Source: Sulfurimonas sp. (GTDB taxonomy: Bacteria > Campylobacterota > Campylobacteria > Campylobacterales > Sulfurimonadaceae). From it: a DNA stretch of 47,581 bases. The stretch lies in contig JAKISR010000010.1 in the NCBI GenBank assembly GCA_021648465.1, forward strand, positions 1 through 47,581. Direction: 5' to 3'. The notes beneath the pieces were generated by a model. It was given only the letters and a program-made list of their open reading frames with translations, searched no databases and was not told the origin of the DNA. Position 1 is the first letter of the stretch. Every line of letters starts with the position of its first letter. Position numbers and translations under genes: made by a program. Of the stretch, positions 15,722-25,596 are shown piece by piece.

Positions 15722-16169
15722 AAATATCAAATTTTTCTTTTAGTACCCTTTTCCATATCTTATTTGGTCTGAATTCTTTTGGTGCAATAAATTTAACATT
15801 TTTCTCTTTTAAAATACCCTTTTTGTAGTGGTACATAAAAACAGAAACTCTATAGTTCATAACGCAGTGTATAAAAACTTTTTTCTTTTCTTTTTGTAGA
15901 GTTTTTAGAAGCTTTAAAAATAGTTTTAGTCTATCTATCTCTGGGTCTTTCCAAGTGGTTGGAATATGAATATATATCATACCATTCTTTGATACTATCT
16001 TATCTTCCTTTTTTAAAGCACCTTTGTTGTGCATAGCTAAATTTATTACAACATCAAAACCATCCTCTGCGATTAGTTTAAATTGTTTTTTTGTAGGTTG
16101 CCCAGCTGTTGAGATATTTTCACTAACCTTTATATAATTTAAAATAGAGTTTATGCTATCTCCTTTCAT
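15720..16169 (-). CDS. Protein tyrosine phosphatase-like / DUF442-type protein
   Basis: A 149-residue cytoplasmic protein of the dual-specificity phosphatase/rhodanese-like DUF442 group. ISTAGQPTKKQFKLIAEDGF near the N-terminus is the hallmark first helix region (SGQP/AGQP) and the active-site loop reads FIHCVMNYRVSVF, with a Cys and an Arg four residues apart in between, the compact loop of this group rather than the CX5R of classical phosphatases. Substrate is unknown. The start overlaps the cupin gene end by four bases (ATGA), so the two are translationally coupled. The C-terminus is strongly basic. Confidence 0.72.
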   Translation of the reverse strand: MKGDSINSILNYIKVSENISTAGQPTKKQFKLIAEDGFDVVINLAMHNKGALKKEDKIVSKNGMIYIHIPTTWKDPEIDRLKLFLKLLKTLQKEKKKVFIHCVMNYRVSVFMYHYKKGILKEKNVKFIAPKEFRPNKIWKRVLKEKFDI

Positions 16170-16465
16170 GATTGACTAGGATATGATATTTCAAGTATTA
16201 TCACCTCCCCATCTGCGGTAAATGGTCCATGCTCTTCATATGGAGGTCTACTCGCATAATGACCTTGCTCAAGCCATATTCCAAATGCTTCGTCATATAA
16301 TCTTCCAGATACTACAAATATCTCCTCTGAATAAGCATGAGATTTTACCCCAAAATCTTGAGCAAGTGTTAATTGTTGTAAATTGCCATCACTTCCTTCA
16401 ACATCTTCCCTTTGTCTTGAGCTTTGTATATCTAAAGGATTCCAATAAGGGTGTATCGATTTCAT
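16166..16465 (-). CDS. Cupin-domain protein
   Basis: A small cupin of about 99 residues, resembling the ChrR-type cupin family. Single-stranded barrel landmarks are the HAYSEEIFVVSGRLYDE segment (first cupin motif, with His and Glu ligands) and GHYASRPPYEEHGPF (second). A metal site is plausible. An upstream ATG at 16510 would add 15 residues, but the ATG at 16465 is preceded six bases earlier by AAAGGA and starts the conserved part, so I use it. It is coupled to the phosphatase-like gene downstream by a four-base overlap. Function is not assigned; anti-sigma cupins and small-molecule oxygenases share this fold. Confidence 0.7.
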   Translation of the reverse strand: MKSIHPYWNPLDIQSSRQREDVEGSDGNLQQLTLAQDFGVKSHAYSEEIFVVSGRLYDEAFGIWLEQGHYASRPPYEEHGPFTADGEVIILEISYPSQS

Positions 16466-16557
16466 ATTTGTCCTTTTATGGTATTTACTTATTCTAGCTA
16501 AACACAACAAATAAAGTTTATTGTATAATTACTTATTAAAAATCAAAAGGCAAAAAG

Positions 16558-17142
16558 TTGTCAAAAAGAAAAGATGTAGAATTTGAAAATGCTGTAAAAA
16601 GTATGATGCTTCATGTTGGAGAAGATCCAAATAGGGAGGGTCTATGTAAAACACCAAGTAGAGTTAGAAAAGCACATGAGTTTATTTTTGGTGGCTATAA
16701 AGAAGATCCAAAAGAGATACTAAAATCTGCTCTATTTACTAACTCAAATGATGAGATGGTACTCTTAAAAGACATAGAATTTTATTCAACCTGTGAGCAC
16801 CATCTTTTACCAATAATTGGTCGTGTTCATGTAGCTTATATTCCCGATGGTAAAGTAGTGGGTCTTTCAAAAATTCCTCGTGTTGTAAATGTTTTTGCTC
16901 GGCGTATGCAGATTCAAGAACAATTGACAGAGCAAATTGCAGATGCCATTATGGACACAATTGAGCCAAAAGGGGTAGCGGTTGTAATTGCTGCTCGTCA
17001 TATGTGTATGGAGATGAGAGGAGTTGAAAAAATCAACTCAACAACAACAACTTCAGCTCTTAGAGGGTTATTTAAAAAAGATGAAAAAACAAGAAGTGAG
17101 TTTTTCTCTTTGATTAATTCTCCTACTGGCACTCGTTACTAA
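16558..17142 (+). CDS. folE: GTP cyclohydrolase I
   Basis: Converts GTP to 7,8-dihydroneopterin triphosphate, first step to folate and, through QueD, to queuosine. The 194 residues carry the zinc-binding C79 and H82 in FYSTCEHHLLP, the late zinc cysteine in RHMCMEMRGV, the conserved GLSKIPR and the final SEFFSLI segment. The start is a TTG at 16558 with AAAAGG eight bases upstream; no upstream ATG is available and homology begins directly. It is followed after five bases by fliI, an unusual partner, so folate synthesis and flagellar export appear to share a transcript. Confidence 0.96.
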   Translation: MSKRKDVEFENAVKSMMLHVGEDPNREGLCKTPSRVRKAHEFIFGGYKEDPKEILKSALFTNSNDEMVLLKDIEFYSTCEHHLLPIIGRVHVAYIPDGKVVGLSKIPRVVNVFARRMQIQEQLTEQIADAIMDTIEPKGVAVVIAARHMCMEMRGVEKINSTTTTSALRGLFKKDEKTRSEFFSLINSPTGTRY

Positions 17143-17147
17143 ATTAT

Positions 17148-18458
17148 ATGCCATTTTCCTCACTTAAAGATAGAATTTGTGATAAAAATTATTCAGTTGC
17201 ATTTGGTGAGGTTATTAAAATAAATGCTACTATTATTACTGCTAATGGTTTAAAAGTTAGTATAAGTGATATGGTGAAAATTATCTCTAATGAAACAACT
17301 CAAGAGACTATGGGGATGGTTACAGAGATAGACGGAAATGTTTTTTTTATTACACCATTTAGTTTTGTAGAGGGATTTTGTTCTGGAGATAGAGTATTTT
17401 TAGATCAAACAGGTTTAAATATACCTGTTGGAAAGGCACTGCTTGGCAGGGTTGTTGATCCTTTTATGAGACCAATTGACTCTAAGGGTATGATAAACTC
17501 TGCAGAATCAGCACCAATAATTAAAGCTCCAATTCCAGCAATGAAACGTGGAATGATTGACGAAATTTTTAGTGTTGGTGTAAAAAGTATTGATGGATTA
17601 TTAACTTGTGGGAAAGGGCAAAAGCTCGGTATTTTTGCTGGAAGCGGGGTAGGTAAATCAACACTTATGGGTATGATTGTAAAAGGCTCCAAAGCACCTA
17701 TAAAAGTTGTAGCACTTATTGGTGAGCGTGGTCGTGAAGTTCCTGAATTTATCCAAAAAAATCTTGGTGATGACTTAACAAACACTGTAATTATCGTTGC
17801 AACTTCTGATGATTCTCCACTTATGAGAAAGTATGGTGCATTCGCAGCTATGAGTGTCGCAGAATATTTTAAAGATCAAGGTCTAGATGTTCTTTTTATA
17901 ATGGATTCTATAACAAGATTTGCTATGGCTCAAAGAGAGATAGGTTTGGCTTTGGGTGAGCCACCAACTTCAAAAGGTTACCCGCCATCATCTTTAACAC
18001 TTCTTCCGCAACTGATGGAGAGAGCAGGAAAAGAAAAAGGTAAAGGTTCTATTACAGCTTTTTTTACTATTTTAGTTGAAGGTGATGACATGAGTGATCC
18101 TATTGCTGATCAATCTCGCTCTATTTTGGATGGTCATATTGTGCTCTCGCGCGATCTTACAGACTTTGGTATATATCCACCTGTCCATATACTAAATTCA
18201 GCTTCTAGGGTCATGAATGATATTATTTCTGTAGAACATTTTAAGGCTGTAATGAAATTTAGAAGACTTTATTCACTTTTAAAAGAGAATGAGATGTTAA
18301 TTCGTATAGGGGCCTATACAAAAGGCACTGATTTAGAGCTAGATGAGGCGATAGATAAAAAAGAGGGTATGGAGAAATTTTTGATTCAAGGGGCAACATT
18401 TCAAAATTCTTTTGATGATACAGAAAATACACTTATATCTCTTATGGATTTTTCTTAA
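17148..18458 (+). CDS. fliI: Flagellar export apparatus ATPase FliI
   Basis: Hexameric ATPase of the flagellar type III export apparatus, related to the F1 beta subunit. The 436 residues show the P loop GIFAGSGVGKSTL, the GERGREVPEF segment, the Walker B strand VLFIMDSITRFAMAQREIG, and GEPPTSKGYPPS. N-terminal beta domain and C-terminal helical domain are complete. It lies away from other flagellar genes, as is usual in Campylobacterota, and five bases after folE. Its 3' end overlaps the converging propeller/solenoid gene by 17 bases. It indicates a flagellated cell. Confidence 0.96.
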   Translation: MPFSSLKDRICDKNYSVAFGEVIKINATIITANGLKVSISDMVKIISNETTQETMGMVTEIDGNVFFITPFSFVEGFCSGDRVFLDQTGLNIPVGKALLGRVVDPFMRPIDSKGMINSAESAPIIKAPIPAMKRGMIDEIFSVGVKSIDGLLTCGKGQKLGIFAGSGVGKSTLMGMIVKGSKAPIKVVALIGERGREVPEFIQKNLGDDLTNTVIIVATSDDSPLMRKYGAFAAMSVAEYFKDQGLDVLFIMDSITRFAMAQREIGLALGEPPTSKGYPPSSLTLLPQLMERAGKEKGKGSITAFFTILVEGDDMSDPIADQSRSILDGHIVLSRDLTDFGIYPPVHILNSASRVMNDIISVEHFKAVMKFRRLYSLLKENEMLIRIGAYTKGTDLELDEAIDKKEGMEKFLIQGATFQNSFDDTENTLISLMDFS

Positions 18459-20586
18459 CAATAATTTGTGAATTTATCCAACTATCTCTAGTTGGCCTAT
18501 TATCTTGAGTTTGAGTAATAGCAAGTGAACAAAATGATGTTAATTCAAATTTTTGCATCAGTTGGTATATCTCAGAATCTAAACCAAATATATCAACATA
18601 AGAGTATATAATAGTTTCAGCAGCCTTGTAGTTTTTTTTAGAAATAAGAAGTTTAATCTTTACATGAAAACTTACTCTTAATAGATCACCAATTCTAGTG
18701 TGTCTTGTAGGCAAATTTATTAGGTCATTAAGAAGTTCTTTTATCCCTTTAATATTGCCATCAAGGGCATACTCTTCACACCGTATCATCACCTGTGACC
18801 AATGTTTTTCTAAAAATATTCCAAGTTTTGTATAGTTTAATGATTTATGCAAGTCTAAGATTTTATAACAGATTTTAAAATCATTATCCAGATAAGACTT
18901 GTAAAGTATTCGCATATTGTCACAATCTTCTTGTAGTTTTTTTAATTTACTCTTAATATGTGTAATTTTTTTAAGCGCTAAGAGTTTTTCATTTGCTTCA
19001 TCTAGTTGAGCATTTTTTATATTCTCTTTTATATTTTCTAGTTTTTTTTCTATCTCATCATTAAGTGAGATGTAGTTTGGTATCTGTTTAAATAGTTTAT
19101 TTGTGTTTACTAATTCATAAACTGTATAAAAATCTTTTTTTTGTATAGCATCTAAAAAAATTAAAAACTCTTTATTTTGAGTTAAAATCATTTTTATAAT
19201 AGGTTTTTTTGATATAACAGTGCTATACGCGTTTAATAATGCTCTTGCCCCATTTATATTTCCTTGAATAATATGTCTTTGAGCATTTGCAAAAGCAATT
19301 TTAAAAATTTGTTCCGTCTTTTTATATTGTGCAGTTTGTTTTAAAGCTGAAAACTTAGAAGCCATAGCATAAACAAGAGCATATTTTTTTTCATAAAAGA
19401 GAGCCTGAAATTTACTATAGTTTTTAAAAGCACTAAATAGATCTCTAATTTGCACCTGTTTTGATTTTATATCTTTATAAAGAGTTAAAATTTTAACTGC
19501 TTTTGTTTTGTTTTGGTTAATAAGTGATTGTGTAGCATCGTGGTAGGCTTTATCAAACTTATTTTCAAGTAGTTTGTGCTCATAAGAACCTTTAAGCATG
19601 GGATCTTTGGCAAGGAGTTTAAAAGCTTTTTCTATATGATTTTGCTGAATTAATGATTTTAGTTTTGCTTGACTTGGTAATTCTATGATTTGTATTTTTT
19701 TATTTTCTAAAGCAACAACTAAGTAATCATGTTTAAGTAAAACTATTTTAAGTATACTTGCATTCATCTCTATATATTTACTGTGTACAATTTTTAATGT
19801 CTTAATATTTATAATAGAGATAATATTGCTTTTGCCTGAGACCATTATATAGTTTGGATTTTGCATAAGCAGGATCTGTTTCACAGATGATAGCGGTGTT
19901 GTAATACTTTTGTACTCTTTTACATCATCTAAAGAGGTTATATGTATCTCCCCACTATTTGTTCCACTTATTAGAGTGTTTTCATCTAAAAAACATAATG
20001 CACTTTTACGACTTTTATTGTGAGTTATAATACATCTGTTGATTTTTAATCTCAAGTCTGTTATAAAAATAGCACCTCCATAACCAGTAGATGCTAAGTA
20101 GTTGTCATAAAAAGCAAAAGAGCTTATATAATTGACCTTTTCTTTAGGATTTAGATTGTGCGTAGCCCTATCGTAAGGAAAAGAGCATATTCTTGATAAT
20201 AATGATGAGTTATTGTATTTATACTGAAGAACTCTTCCATTTTTTGTTCCAGCAATAATATAAGTTGAAGATGAGTCAAATCTTAATATTTCTATATCCT
20301 CATTCTCTGTTTGAATACTTGGAAGAAGTTCTTTTGTTTTGATATTTATAAAATATATAGTTCTGTTGTTTGAAAAAGCAAATAATTTTGAATCAGGACT
20401 AAAAGTGGAACAAGTTACCTCATGGTTTAAGTAAATATTAGTAATACTCTTTTTAATTTCACATTCACTAAGATTAAAGATTTTAATTCCATGTAGTTTA
20501 GTGCTATATGCCCCAAGAGAATCATTTAAGATTTCTAATTCTGTTATATCAGACTTGGTTATTTGGCATTCTTGTATATTAAGCAT
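18442..20586 (-). CDS. WD40-like beta-propeller plus alpha-solenoid protein
   Basis: A 714-residue protein of unknown function with two clear parts. Residues 1-305 are beta-rich repeats of WD40 type: CSTFSPDSKLFAFSNNRTIYFIN, IAGTKNGRVLQY, YLASTGYGGAIFITDL, LISGTNSGEIHI and VSGKSNIISIINI are successive blades. From about 308 to 690 the protein is a run of amphipathic helices with TPR-like periodicity, beginning AKLKSLIQQNHIEKAFKLL and rich in Lys. No signal peptide or membrane segment is seen. Propeller-then-solenoid is an architecture known from eukaryotic coat proteins and rare in bacteria, so a scaffold role is a guess. It is 23 bases downstream of recJ on the same strand and may be co-transcribed. 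Confidence 0.75.
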   Translation of the reverse strand: MLNIQECQITKSDITELEILNDSLGAYSTKLHGIKIFNLSECEIKKSITNIYLNHEVTCSTFSPDSKLFAFSNNRTIYFINIKTKELLPSIQTENEDIEILRFDSSSTYIIAGTKNGRVLQYKYNNSSLLSRICSFPYDRATHNLNPKEKVNYISSFAFYDNYLASTGYGGAIFITDLRLKINRCIITHNKSRKSALCFLDENTLISGTNSGEIHITSLDDVKEYKSITTPLSSVKQILLMQNPNYIMVSGKSNIISIINIKTLKIVHSKYIEMNASILKIVLLKHDYLVVALENKKIQIIELPSQAKLKSLIQQNHIEKAFKLLAKDPMLKGSYEHKLLENKFDKAYHDATQSLINQNKTKAVKILTLYKDIKSKQVQIRDLFSAFKNYSKFQALFYEKKYALVYAMASKFSALKQTAQYKKTEQIFKIAFANAQRHIIQGNINGARALLNAYSTVISKKPIIKMILTQNKEFLIFLDAIQKKDFYTVYELVNTNKLFKQIPNYISLNDEIEKKLENIKENIKNAQLDEANEKLLALKKITHIKSKLKKLQEDCDNMRILYKSYLDNDFKICYKILDLHKSLNYTKLGIFLEKHWSQVMIRCEEYALDGNIKGIKELLNDLINLPTRHTRIGDLLRVSFHVKIKLLISKKNYKAAETIIYSYVDIFGLDSEIYQLMQKFELTSFCSLAITQTQDNRPTRDSWINSQIIVKKNP

Positions 20587-20609
20587 AAAAGATTATAGTA
20601 AAATTTGAC

Positions 20610-22196
20610 TTAATATATTTTGTCCACAATTAGTTGAGCAGAGACTCTATTATTGAACTCATTTTTAGTCACTCTATAACTACATGTTAGTTTTTTTTCA
20701 CTTGGCATTTTAAAAACTTTTTTAAATAAAATTAGCTCTATCGTTTTTCTTTCATGAGGAAATTGTCTAACAATGATTTTAGAGTGCGATTTATCTTTTC
20801 CAAATAGTTTAACTTCAATTATTTGAGCATCGTTTATAAAAAAAGATGGACGAGTATTTGCTTCACCATAAGGCTCAAAACTATCTAGAAGGTTTAAAAG
20901 TTCAAGATTTATTTCTTCGCTTGAAATTATCCCAATAGCTTTGTCTTTAGGTATGAAATCATTAGGGTTTAGTTTTGAGGCAGAATTATTTATGGCAACT
21001 CTAAAGGCATTGATATTTTTCTTTTGTAATCCTAGGCCAGCTGCCATTTTATGACCACCAAACTTAGTTAACAAGTGTTCACTTTTCTTTATAAGTGTGT
21101 AAATGTTTACATTTCCAACACTTCTAGCACTACCTTTTGCTATACCATTGCCAATACTCAAAACTATAGCAGGTTTATCAAATGCGTCCACTAATCTTGC
21201 AGCAACTATTCCTACAACACCCTCATGCCATTCCTCTTTTGCAACTACAATAATACTATCGTTTGCACCTACACACTCTAATGCTTCTTTTGTAGTTTGT
21301 ACTTCCGTCTCTCGTCTAAGTTCGTTAAGTGAGTTTAATCTTTCAAACTGAGTATAAGCACTGCTAACATCTTTTGCAGTTAAAAACTCTAGTGCTATAG
21401 AAGCATCTTCAAGTCTTCCAGCAGAGTTAATACGAGGTGCTATCTGAAAACCAATATCTTCAGATGTTATGGATGATTTATTTAAAAAATCTCTTATGAT
21501 GATAGAAGAAGGTTTATTCGAACACATTAAAACTCTCAAGCCCTCTTTTACAAGAGTACGATTTATATCAACAAGAGGCATAATGTCTGCGATGATAGCA
21601 ATAGCTAAAATATCTAAAAATTGTCTCATATCTATGGAGAGACCTAGTTCTTTTTTAATAAGCCCTAAAAGTAACCAAGCAACCTGAGCACCACATATCT
21701 CTTTAAAAGGATACTCACATTCCAATAGCTTAGGATTAACTATAGCGTAAGCTTCGGGTAAAACTTCAGATGGTGTATGATGATCCGTTATGATAAGCTC
21801 TATACCTCGATCTTTACAGGTTTTTGCAGCTTCTATAGCAGAGATACCATTATCTACCGTGATAACTAAATCAGCATCTATCCTGTCTACTACAGTTGGA
21901 CTTATTCCATAGCCATCATTAAAACGGTTAGGGATAATAGTTTCAAGAGGATAAGGAATCTGTCTAAAAAATTCAACCATAATAGCAGTAGAACTAACCC
22001 CATCAACATCATAATCACCAACAATAGTTATTTTTTTACCTTCTTTTATAGAATCAGCTATCTTTTTAGCAGCCTTTGGAGCATCATGAAGCAAAGCAGG
22101 GTTAGGAATTTGTGAAAGTTTTTTATCTTCCTCTTTAAATCTTTGTGAAAGAAATTCAAAAAGGGAGTGTTTTGTAAAAGTTGGTAAATTTATCAT
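20610..22196 (-). CDS. recJ: Single-stranded-DNA-specific exonuclease RecJ
   Basis: A 5'-3' single-strand DNA exonuclease of the DHH family acting in recombination and mismatch repair. Of 528 residues, motif I is GDYDVDGVS (aspartates 61, 63 and 65), further metal ligands are in VTVDNGISA and the eponymous ITDHHTP, and the DHHA1 part is marked by GGHKMAAGLG. The C-terminal OB region (EPYGEANTRPSFF) is present. It is somewhat shorter than the 577 residues of E. coli RecJ. It follows pyrG with a 25-base gap, and the propeller/solenoid gene follows it. Confidence 0.95.
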   Translation of the reverse strand: MINLPTFTKHSLFEFLSQRFKEEDKKLSQIPNPALLHDAPKAAKKIADSIKEGKKITIVGDYDVDGVSSTAIMVEFFRQIPYPLETIIPNRFNDGYGISPTVVDRIDADLVITVDNGISAIEAAKTCKDRGIELIITDHHTPSEVLPEAYAIVNPKLLECEYPFKEICGAQVAWLLLGLIKKELGLSIDMRQFLDILAIAIIADIMPLVDINRTLVKEGLRVLMCSNKPSSIIIRDFLNKSSITSEDIGFQIAPRINSAGRLEDASIALEFLTAKDVSSAYTQFERLNSLNELRRETEVQTTKEALECVGANDSIIVVAKEEWHEGVVGIVAARLVDAFDKPAIVLSIGNGIAKGSARSVGNVNIYTLIKKSEHLLTKFGGHKMAAGLGLQKKNINAFRVAINNSASKLNPNDFIPKDKAIGIISSEEINLELLNLLDSFEPYGEANTRPSFFINDAQIIEVKLFGKDKSHSKIIVRQFPHERKTIELILFKKVFKMPSEKKLTCSYRVTKNEFNNRVSAQLIVDKIY

Positions 22197-22221
22197 AGAG
22201 AGAAAAAAAAAGACTTAATAA

Positions 22222-23841
22222 CTATTCAGCATTTAAACTAGCTTTTACAAAAGCTAGTATAGAAGGGCTTGGAGTTTGAAGTCTTGATGTGAACTCTGGG
22301 TGAAATTGTACACCTAAAAACCATGGATGGTCAGTTATTTCAACAGTCTCTATAAGACCGTGTGATTCACCAGTAACTACCATGCCAGCATCTTCTAATT
22401 GTTTACGATAAGTTGGATTTGCTTCATAACGATGACGATGTCTCTCGTGTATCGTTTTTGCTCCATTATATGCTTCTCTTAAAATAGAATCTTTTTTTGT
22501 ATCACAAGGATACTCTCCAAGTCTCATGGTTCCGCCCATTGGTGATTTATGAGTACGGATTTGAGTATCTCCACTTTGATCTAAAAAGTTATCTATTAGA
22601 TAAACCATTGGATGAGGTGTTTCTTTATCAAACTCAATAGAGTTAGCACCCTCTAAATCAAGCACATTTCTAGCATATTCAACAAGAGTAAGTTGCATCC
22701 CAAGACAGATTCCAAGATATGGCACTTTATTTATACGAGCGTACTCAATTGCTTTGATTTTACCTTCAATACCACGATTTCCAAAACCACCAGCAACTAA
22801 GACAGAATCACAGTCACTAAGAAGAGCCTCTGCACCTCTCTCCTCTAACTCTTCTGAATCAACCCAATTTATTTCAACCTGAGTATCAAGATGAGCACCA
22901 GAGTGGATAAGTGACTCTGTTAAAGATTTATACGCTTCTTTTAGCTCAAGATATTTACCAACAAAGCCAACAATAACTTTATTTTTAGGAGAAACTATTT
23001 TTTTAACTAAAATATCCCACTCTTCCATATCGGGAGTTATTTCACCAAGTTTTAAATCTTTTGCAATAGGATCTAAAATATTTTGTCTTAAAAAAGACAT
23101 TGGAACATCATAAATTGTTTTAGCATCAAGTGCTTCAATCACACTATCGCTATTGACGTCACAGCTCATAGCAAGTTTTTTCTTAAATGTTTTAGGAAGA
23201 GCATTCTCACTTCTAGCAATTATCATTTGAGGAGTGATACCAATACGGCGAAGTTCTTGAACTGAGTGCTGAGTAGGTTTAGATTTTAATTCTCCAGCAG
23301 CTTTTATATAAGGGATAAGCGTAACATGAATAAAAAATGTTCCTACAACATCATCATCATGTTTCATCTGACGAATAGCTTCCATAAAAGGAAGACCTTC
23401 TATATCTCCAACTGTTCCACCAAGCTCTACAATAAGTATATCATGATCTTTTCCCGCCAGTTTTATACGATTTACAATCTCACCAACAATATGAGGAACA
23501 ACCTGAATGGTTTGGCCAAGATAACCACCAGCTCTCTCACGCTCAATAACACTAGAGTAAACTTGACCAGTTGTAAAATTAGAAGATTTTAAAAAAGATG
23601 TATCTAAAAATCTTTCATAGTTTCCAATATCTAAATCTGTCTCAGCACCATCTGTTGTAACAAAAACTTCACCATGTTCTAGTGGTGACATTGTTCCTGA
23701 GTCAACATTAATATATGGATCTATTTTTAGCATACCTACTTTTTTGCCAGAGTGTTTTAAAAGTGTACCAACACTAGCCGCTGTAATCCCTTTTCCAAGA
23801 GAGCTTAAAACACCACCCGTAACAAAAATATACTTAGTCAT
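22222..23841 (-). CDS. pyrG: CTP synthase
   Basis: Aminates UTP to CTP with glutamine-derived ammonia. At 539 residues it has the usual two domains: an N-terminal synthetase domain with the P-loop-like FVTGGVLSSLGKGITAAS and ELGGTVGDIE, and a C-terminal class I glutaminase with the nucleophile Cys in YLGICLGMQ and the His-Glu pair in GVQFHPEF. Nothing is missing. The ATG at 23841 is preceded by GGAG and by a TATAAT box at 23875-23880. It begins a minus-strand unit pyrG-recJ-propeller gene and is divergent from the antiporter gene. Confidence 0.97.
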   Translation of the reverse strand: MTKYIFVTGGVLSSLGKGITAASVGTLLKHSGKKVGMLKIDPYINVDSGTMSPLEHGEVFVTTDGAETDLDIGNYERFLDTSFLKSSNFTTGQVYSSVIERERAGGYLGQTIQVVPHIVGEIVNRIKLAGKDHDILIVELGGTVGDIEGLPFMEAIRQMKHDDDVVGTFFIHVTLIPYIKAAGELKSKPTQHSVQELRRIGITPQMIIARSENALPKTFKKKLAMSCDVNSDSVIEALDAKTIYDVPMSFLRQNILDPIAKDLKLGEITPDMEEWDILVKKIVSPKNKVIVGFVGKYLELKEAYKSLTESLIHSGAHLDTQVEINWVDSEELEERGAEALLSDCDSVLVAGGFGNRGIEGKIKAIEYARINKVPYLGICLGMQLTLVEYARNVLDLEGANSIEFDKETPHPMVYLIDNFLDQSGDTQIRTHKSPMGGTMRLGEYPCDTKKDSILREAYNGAKTIHERHRHRYEANPTYRKQLEDAGMVVTGESHGLIETVEITDHPWFLGVQFHPEFTSRLQTPSPSILAFVKASLNAE

Positions 23842-23874
23842 ATGATAACTCCAAAAATATTAAATAATTGCGAA

Positions 23875-23940
23875 TTATAGTATAGAATCTCTTAAAACTT
23901 GTATGGCATAGCAACAGCTCAAAGATTCTTTCGCTACAAT
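23875..23940. promoter_or_regulatory. Divergent pyrG and antiporter -10 boxes
   Basis: Minus-strand TATAAT (23875-23880) lies 34 bases before pyrG, and plus-strand TACAAT (23935-23940) lies 33 bases before the antiporter gene. Both fit Campylobacterota housekeeping promoters with short leaders. No operator-like repeat is seen between them. Confidence 0.4.
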
Positions 23941-23972
23941 AAGAACAATTTTAATAAATAGAAAGTTGATTA

Positions 23973-25595
23973 ATGGATTCTGCTCTTTTTTACATAGTTA
24001 TTGCTCTTGGTGTTTCAACGGTGCTGAACTTGGTATTTAAAAAATATGGAATATCACAAATAATAGGGTATATTTTAACAGGTACTATACTTGTCTATGC
24101 TTTTGATTTAAAAGATATGGATAATTCAGAAACCCTTGAACATATAGGTGAGTTTGGTATAGTTTTTTTAATGTTTACCATTGGACTTGAAATTTCATTT
24201 AGAAAAATGGGCAGTATGAAAACAGAGATATTTTTCAATGGATTCGCACAAGTTGGTATAACAGCAGCTATAATTTATGCCATAAGTCACTATATTTTTG
24301 GACTTGAATCTGTTTCTGCTCTTATATTATCATTGGCATTTGCTCTCTCTTCAACAGCAGTTGTACTAAGCTATTTAAAAAATTCAAAAGAGATATATAA
24401 TCCTTATGGGCAAAAAGCTACAGGAATATTGATTTTTCAAGATATTGCAGTAATTCCTATCTTAATCTTTTTAGGTTTTTTAACAGGGGATGGTAATAGC
24501 TCCTTTGCAATAATTTTAAAAGACACAGTTATAAGTGCTTTTATAGTAATTGTAATTATGTTTATTATTGGTAAAAGAGTTATGACTTGGCTATTGCATT
24601 TTTCTGCATCAAGTGAGGTTGACGAGCTTTTTATGAGCTCAGTGTTATTTATAGTAATTAGTGCTTCATTATTAGCTTCATATATGGGCTTTACATACTC
24701 ACTTGGTGCTTTTATTGCAGGGATGATTATCGCTGAGACTAAGTATCATCATAAAGTTGAAATTGATATAGCACCATTTAAAGACATCCTTCTTGGTACT
24801 TTTTTTATTGTAGTTGGTATGAAGGTTGACATCCTATTTCTCATAGAAAATATAGATACAATTGTTGGTATATTTTTACTTGTGTTAATTTTAAAAAGTA
24901 TAATTATGTATTTCTTACTTCGTATAACATCTTCACATGTATTATCTCTAAAAACTGCTCTTTCTCTTTCTCAGGTTGGAGAATTTTCTTTTGTAATATT
25001 TGCTGCTGCTAGTGTTGGAGGACTTTTAGATAAAGAGCTAGAGTCTTTATTTATCCTTGTTACTATTTTATCTATGATGGTTACACCGTTCTTCATCTCT
25101 AAAATTAACAAATTGGTGAGCCGTATTAGTCATCATGAGTATTTATGTTTAGATACTTCAGATTTTATCACAAGAAAAAATCATGTTATAGTTTGTGGAT
25201 ACAGCACAGTTGGAAAGCATGTTGCAAAAAATCTTGATAAACTAGGCGCTAAGTATATAATAATAGACAATAATCCAAAACATGTTCAAGAAGCTTTATC
25301 AGAAAATAAAGAAGCATACCTTGGTGACATGTCAAGACTCTCTCTTTTAGAAGCTCTACATGCTGAGAGTTCAGCTGCGATTATCGTTACACTTGAAAAT
25401 ATAAATAAAAAAAGAGCAGTTTGTAAAGCAGTTCTCAAACATACAAAAAATATTAACTTGATTGTAAAAATAATATCCTTAGAAGAAAAAGAGAGTTTAA
25501 GTGATTTAGATATTACATCCGTAGTTGATTCTAAACTTGAAATAGGGCGTATTTTAGTTGATAGAATGACAACTTGTAAGTTAAAGCAGGAGTAA
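23973..25595 (+). CDS. CPA2-family cation/proton antiporter with RCK domain
   Basis: A 540-residue membrane protein related to KefB/KefC. Residues 1-385 contain about twelve membrane segments of the Na_H_Exchanger domain, including the EFGIVFLMFTIGLEIS and ALSSTAVVLSYL segments conserved in CPA2 transporters and GEFSFVIFA near the end. A C-terminal RCK/TrkA-N Rossmann domain begins at about residue 405 with VIVCGYSTVGKHVAKNL and IIIDNNP. The substrate is probably K+ (or Na+) exchanged for H+, gated by ligand binding at the RCK domain. It is followed one base later by the HAD gene, suggesting an operon with three sugar-related genes. Confidence 0.9.
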   Translation: MDSALFYIVIALGVSTVLNLVFKKYGISQIIGYILTGTILVYAFDLKDMDNSETLEHIGEFGIVFLMFTIGLEISFRKMGSMKTEIFFNGFAQVGITAAIIYAISHYIFGLESVSALILSLAFALSSTAVVLSYLKNSKEIYNPYGQKATGILIFQDIAVIPILIFLGFLTGDGNSSFAIILKDTVISAFIVIVIMFIIGKRVMTWLLHFSASSEVDELFMSSVLFIVISASLLASYMGFTYSLGAFIAGMIIAETKYHHKVEIDIAPFKDILLGTFFIVVGMKVDILFLIENIDTIVGIFLLVLILKSIIMYFLLRITSSHVLSLKTALSLSQVGEFSFVIFAAASVGGLLDKELESLFILVTILSMMVTPFFISKINKLVSRISHHEYLCLDTSDFITRKNHVIVCGYSTVGKHVAKNLDKLGAKYIIIDNNPKHVQEALSENKEAYLGDMSRLSLLEALHAESSAAIIVTLENINKKRAVCKAVLKHTKNINLIVKIISLEEKESLSDLDITSVVDSKLEIGRILVDRMTTCKLKQE

Positions 25596-25596
25596 A

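Noticed and set aside
19870..19895. GTTTCAC half-site in the propeller/solenoid gene
   Set aside because: Only one half of parS matches; the other half diverges.
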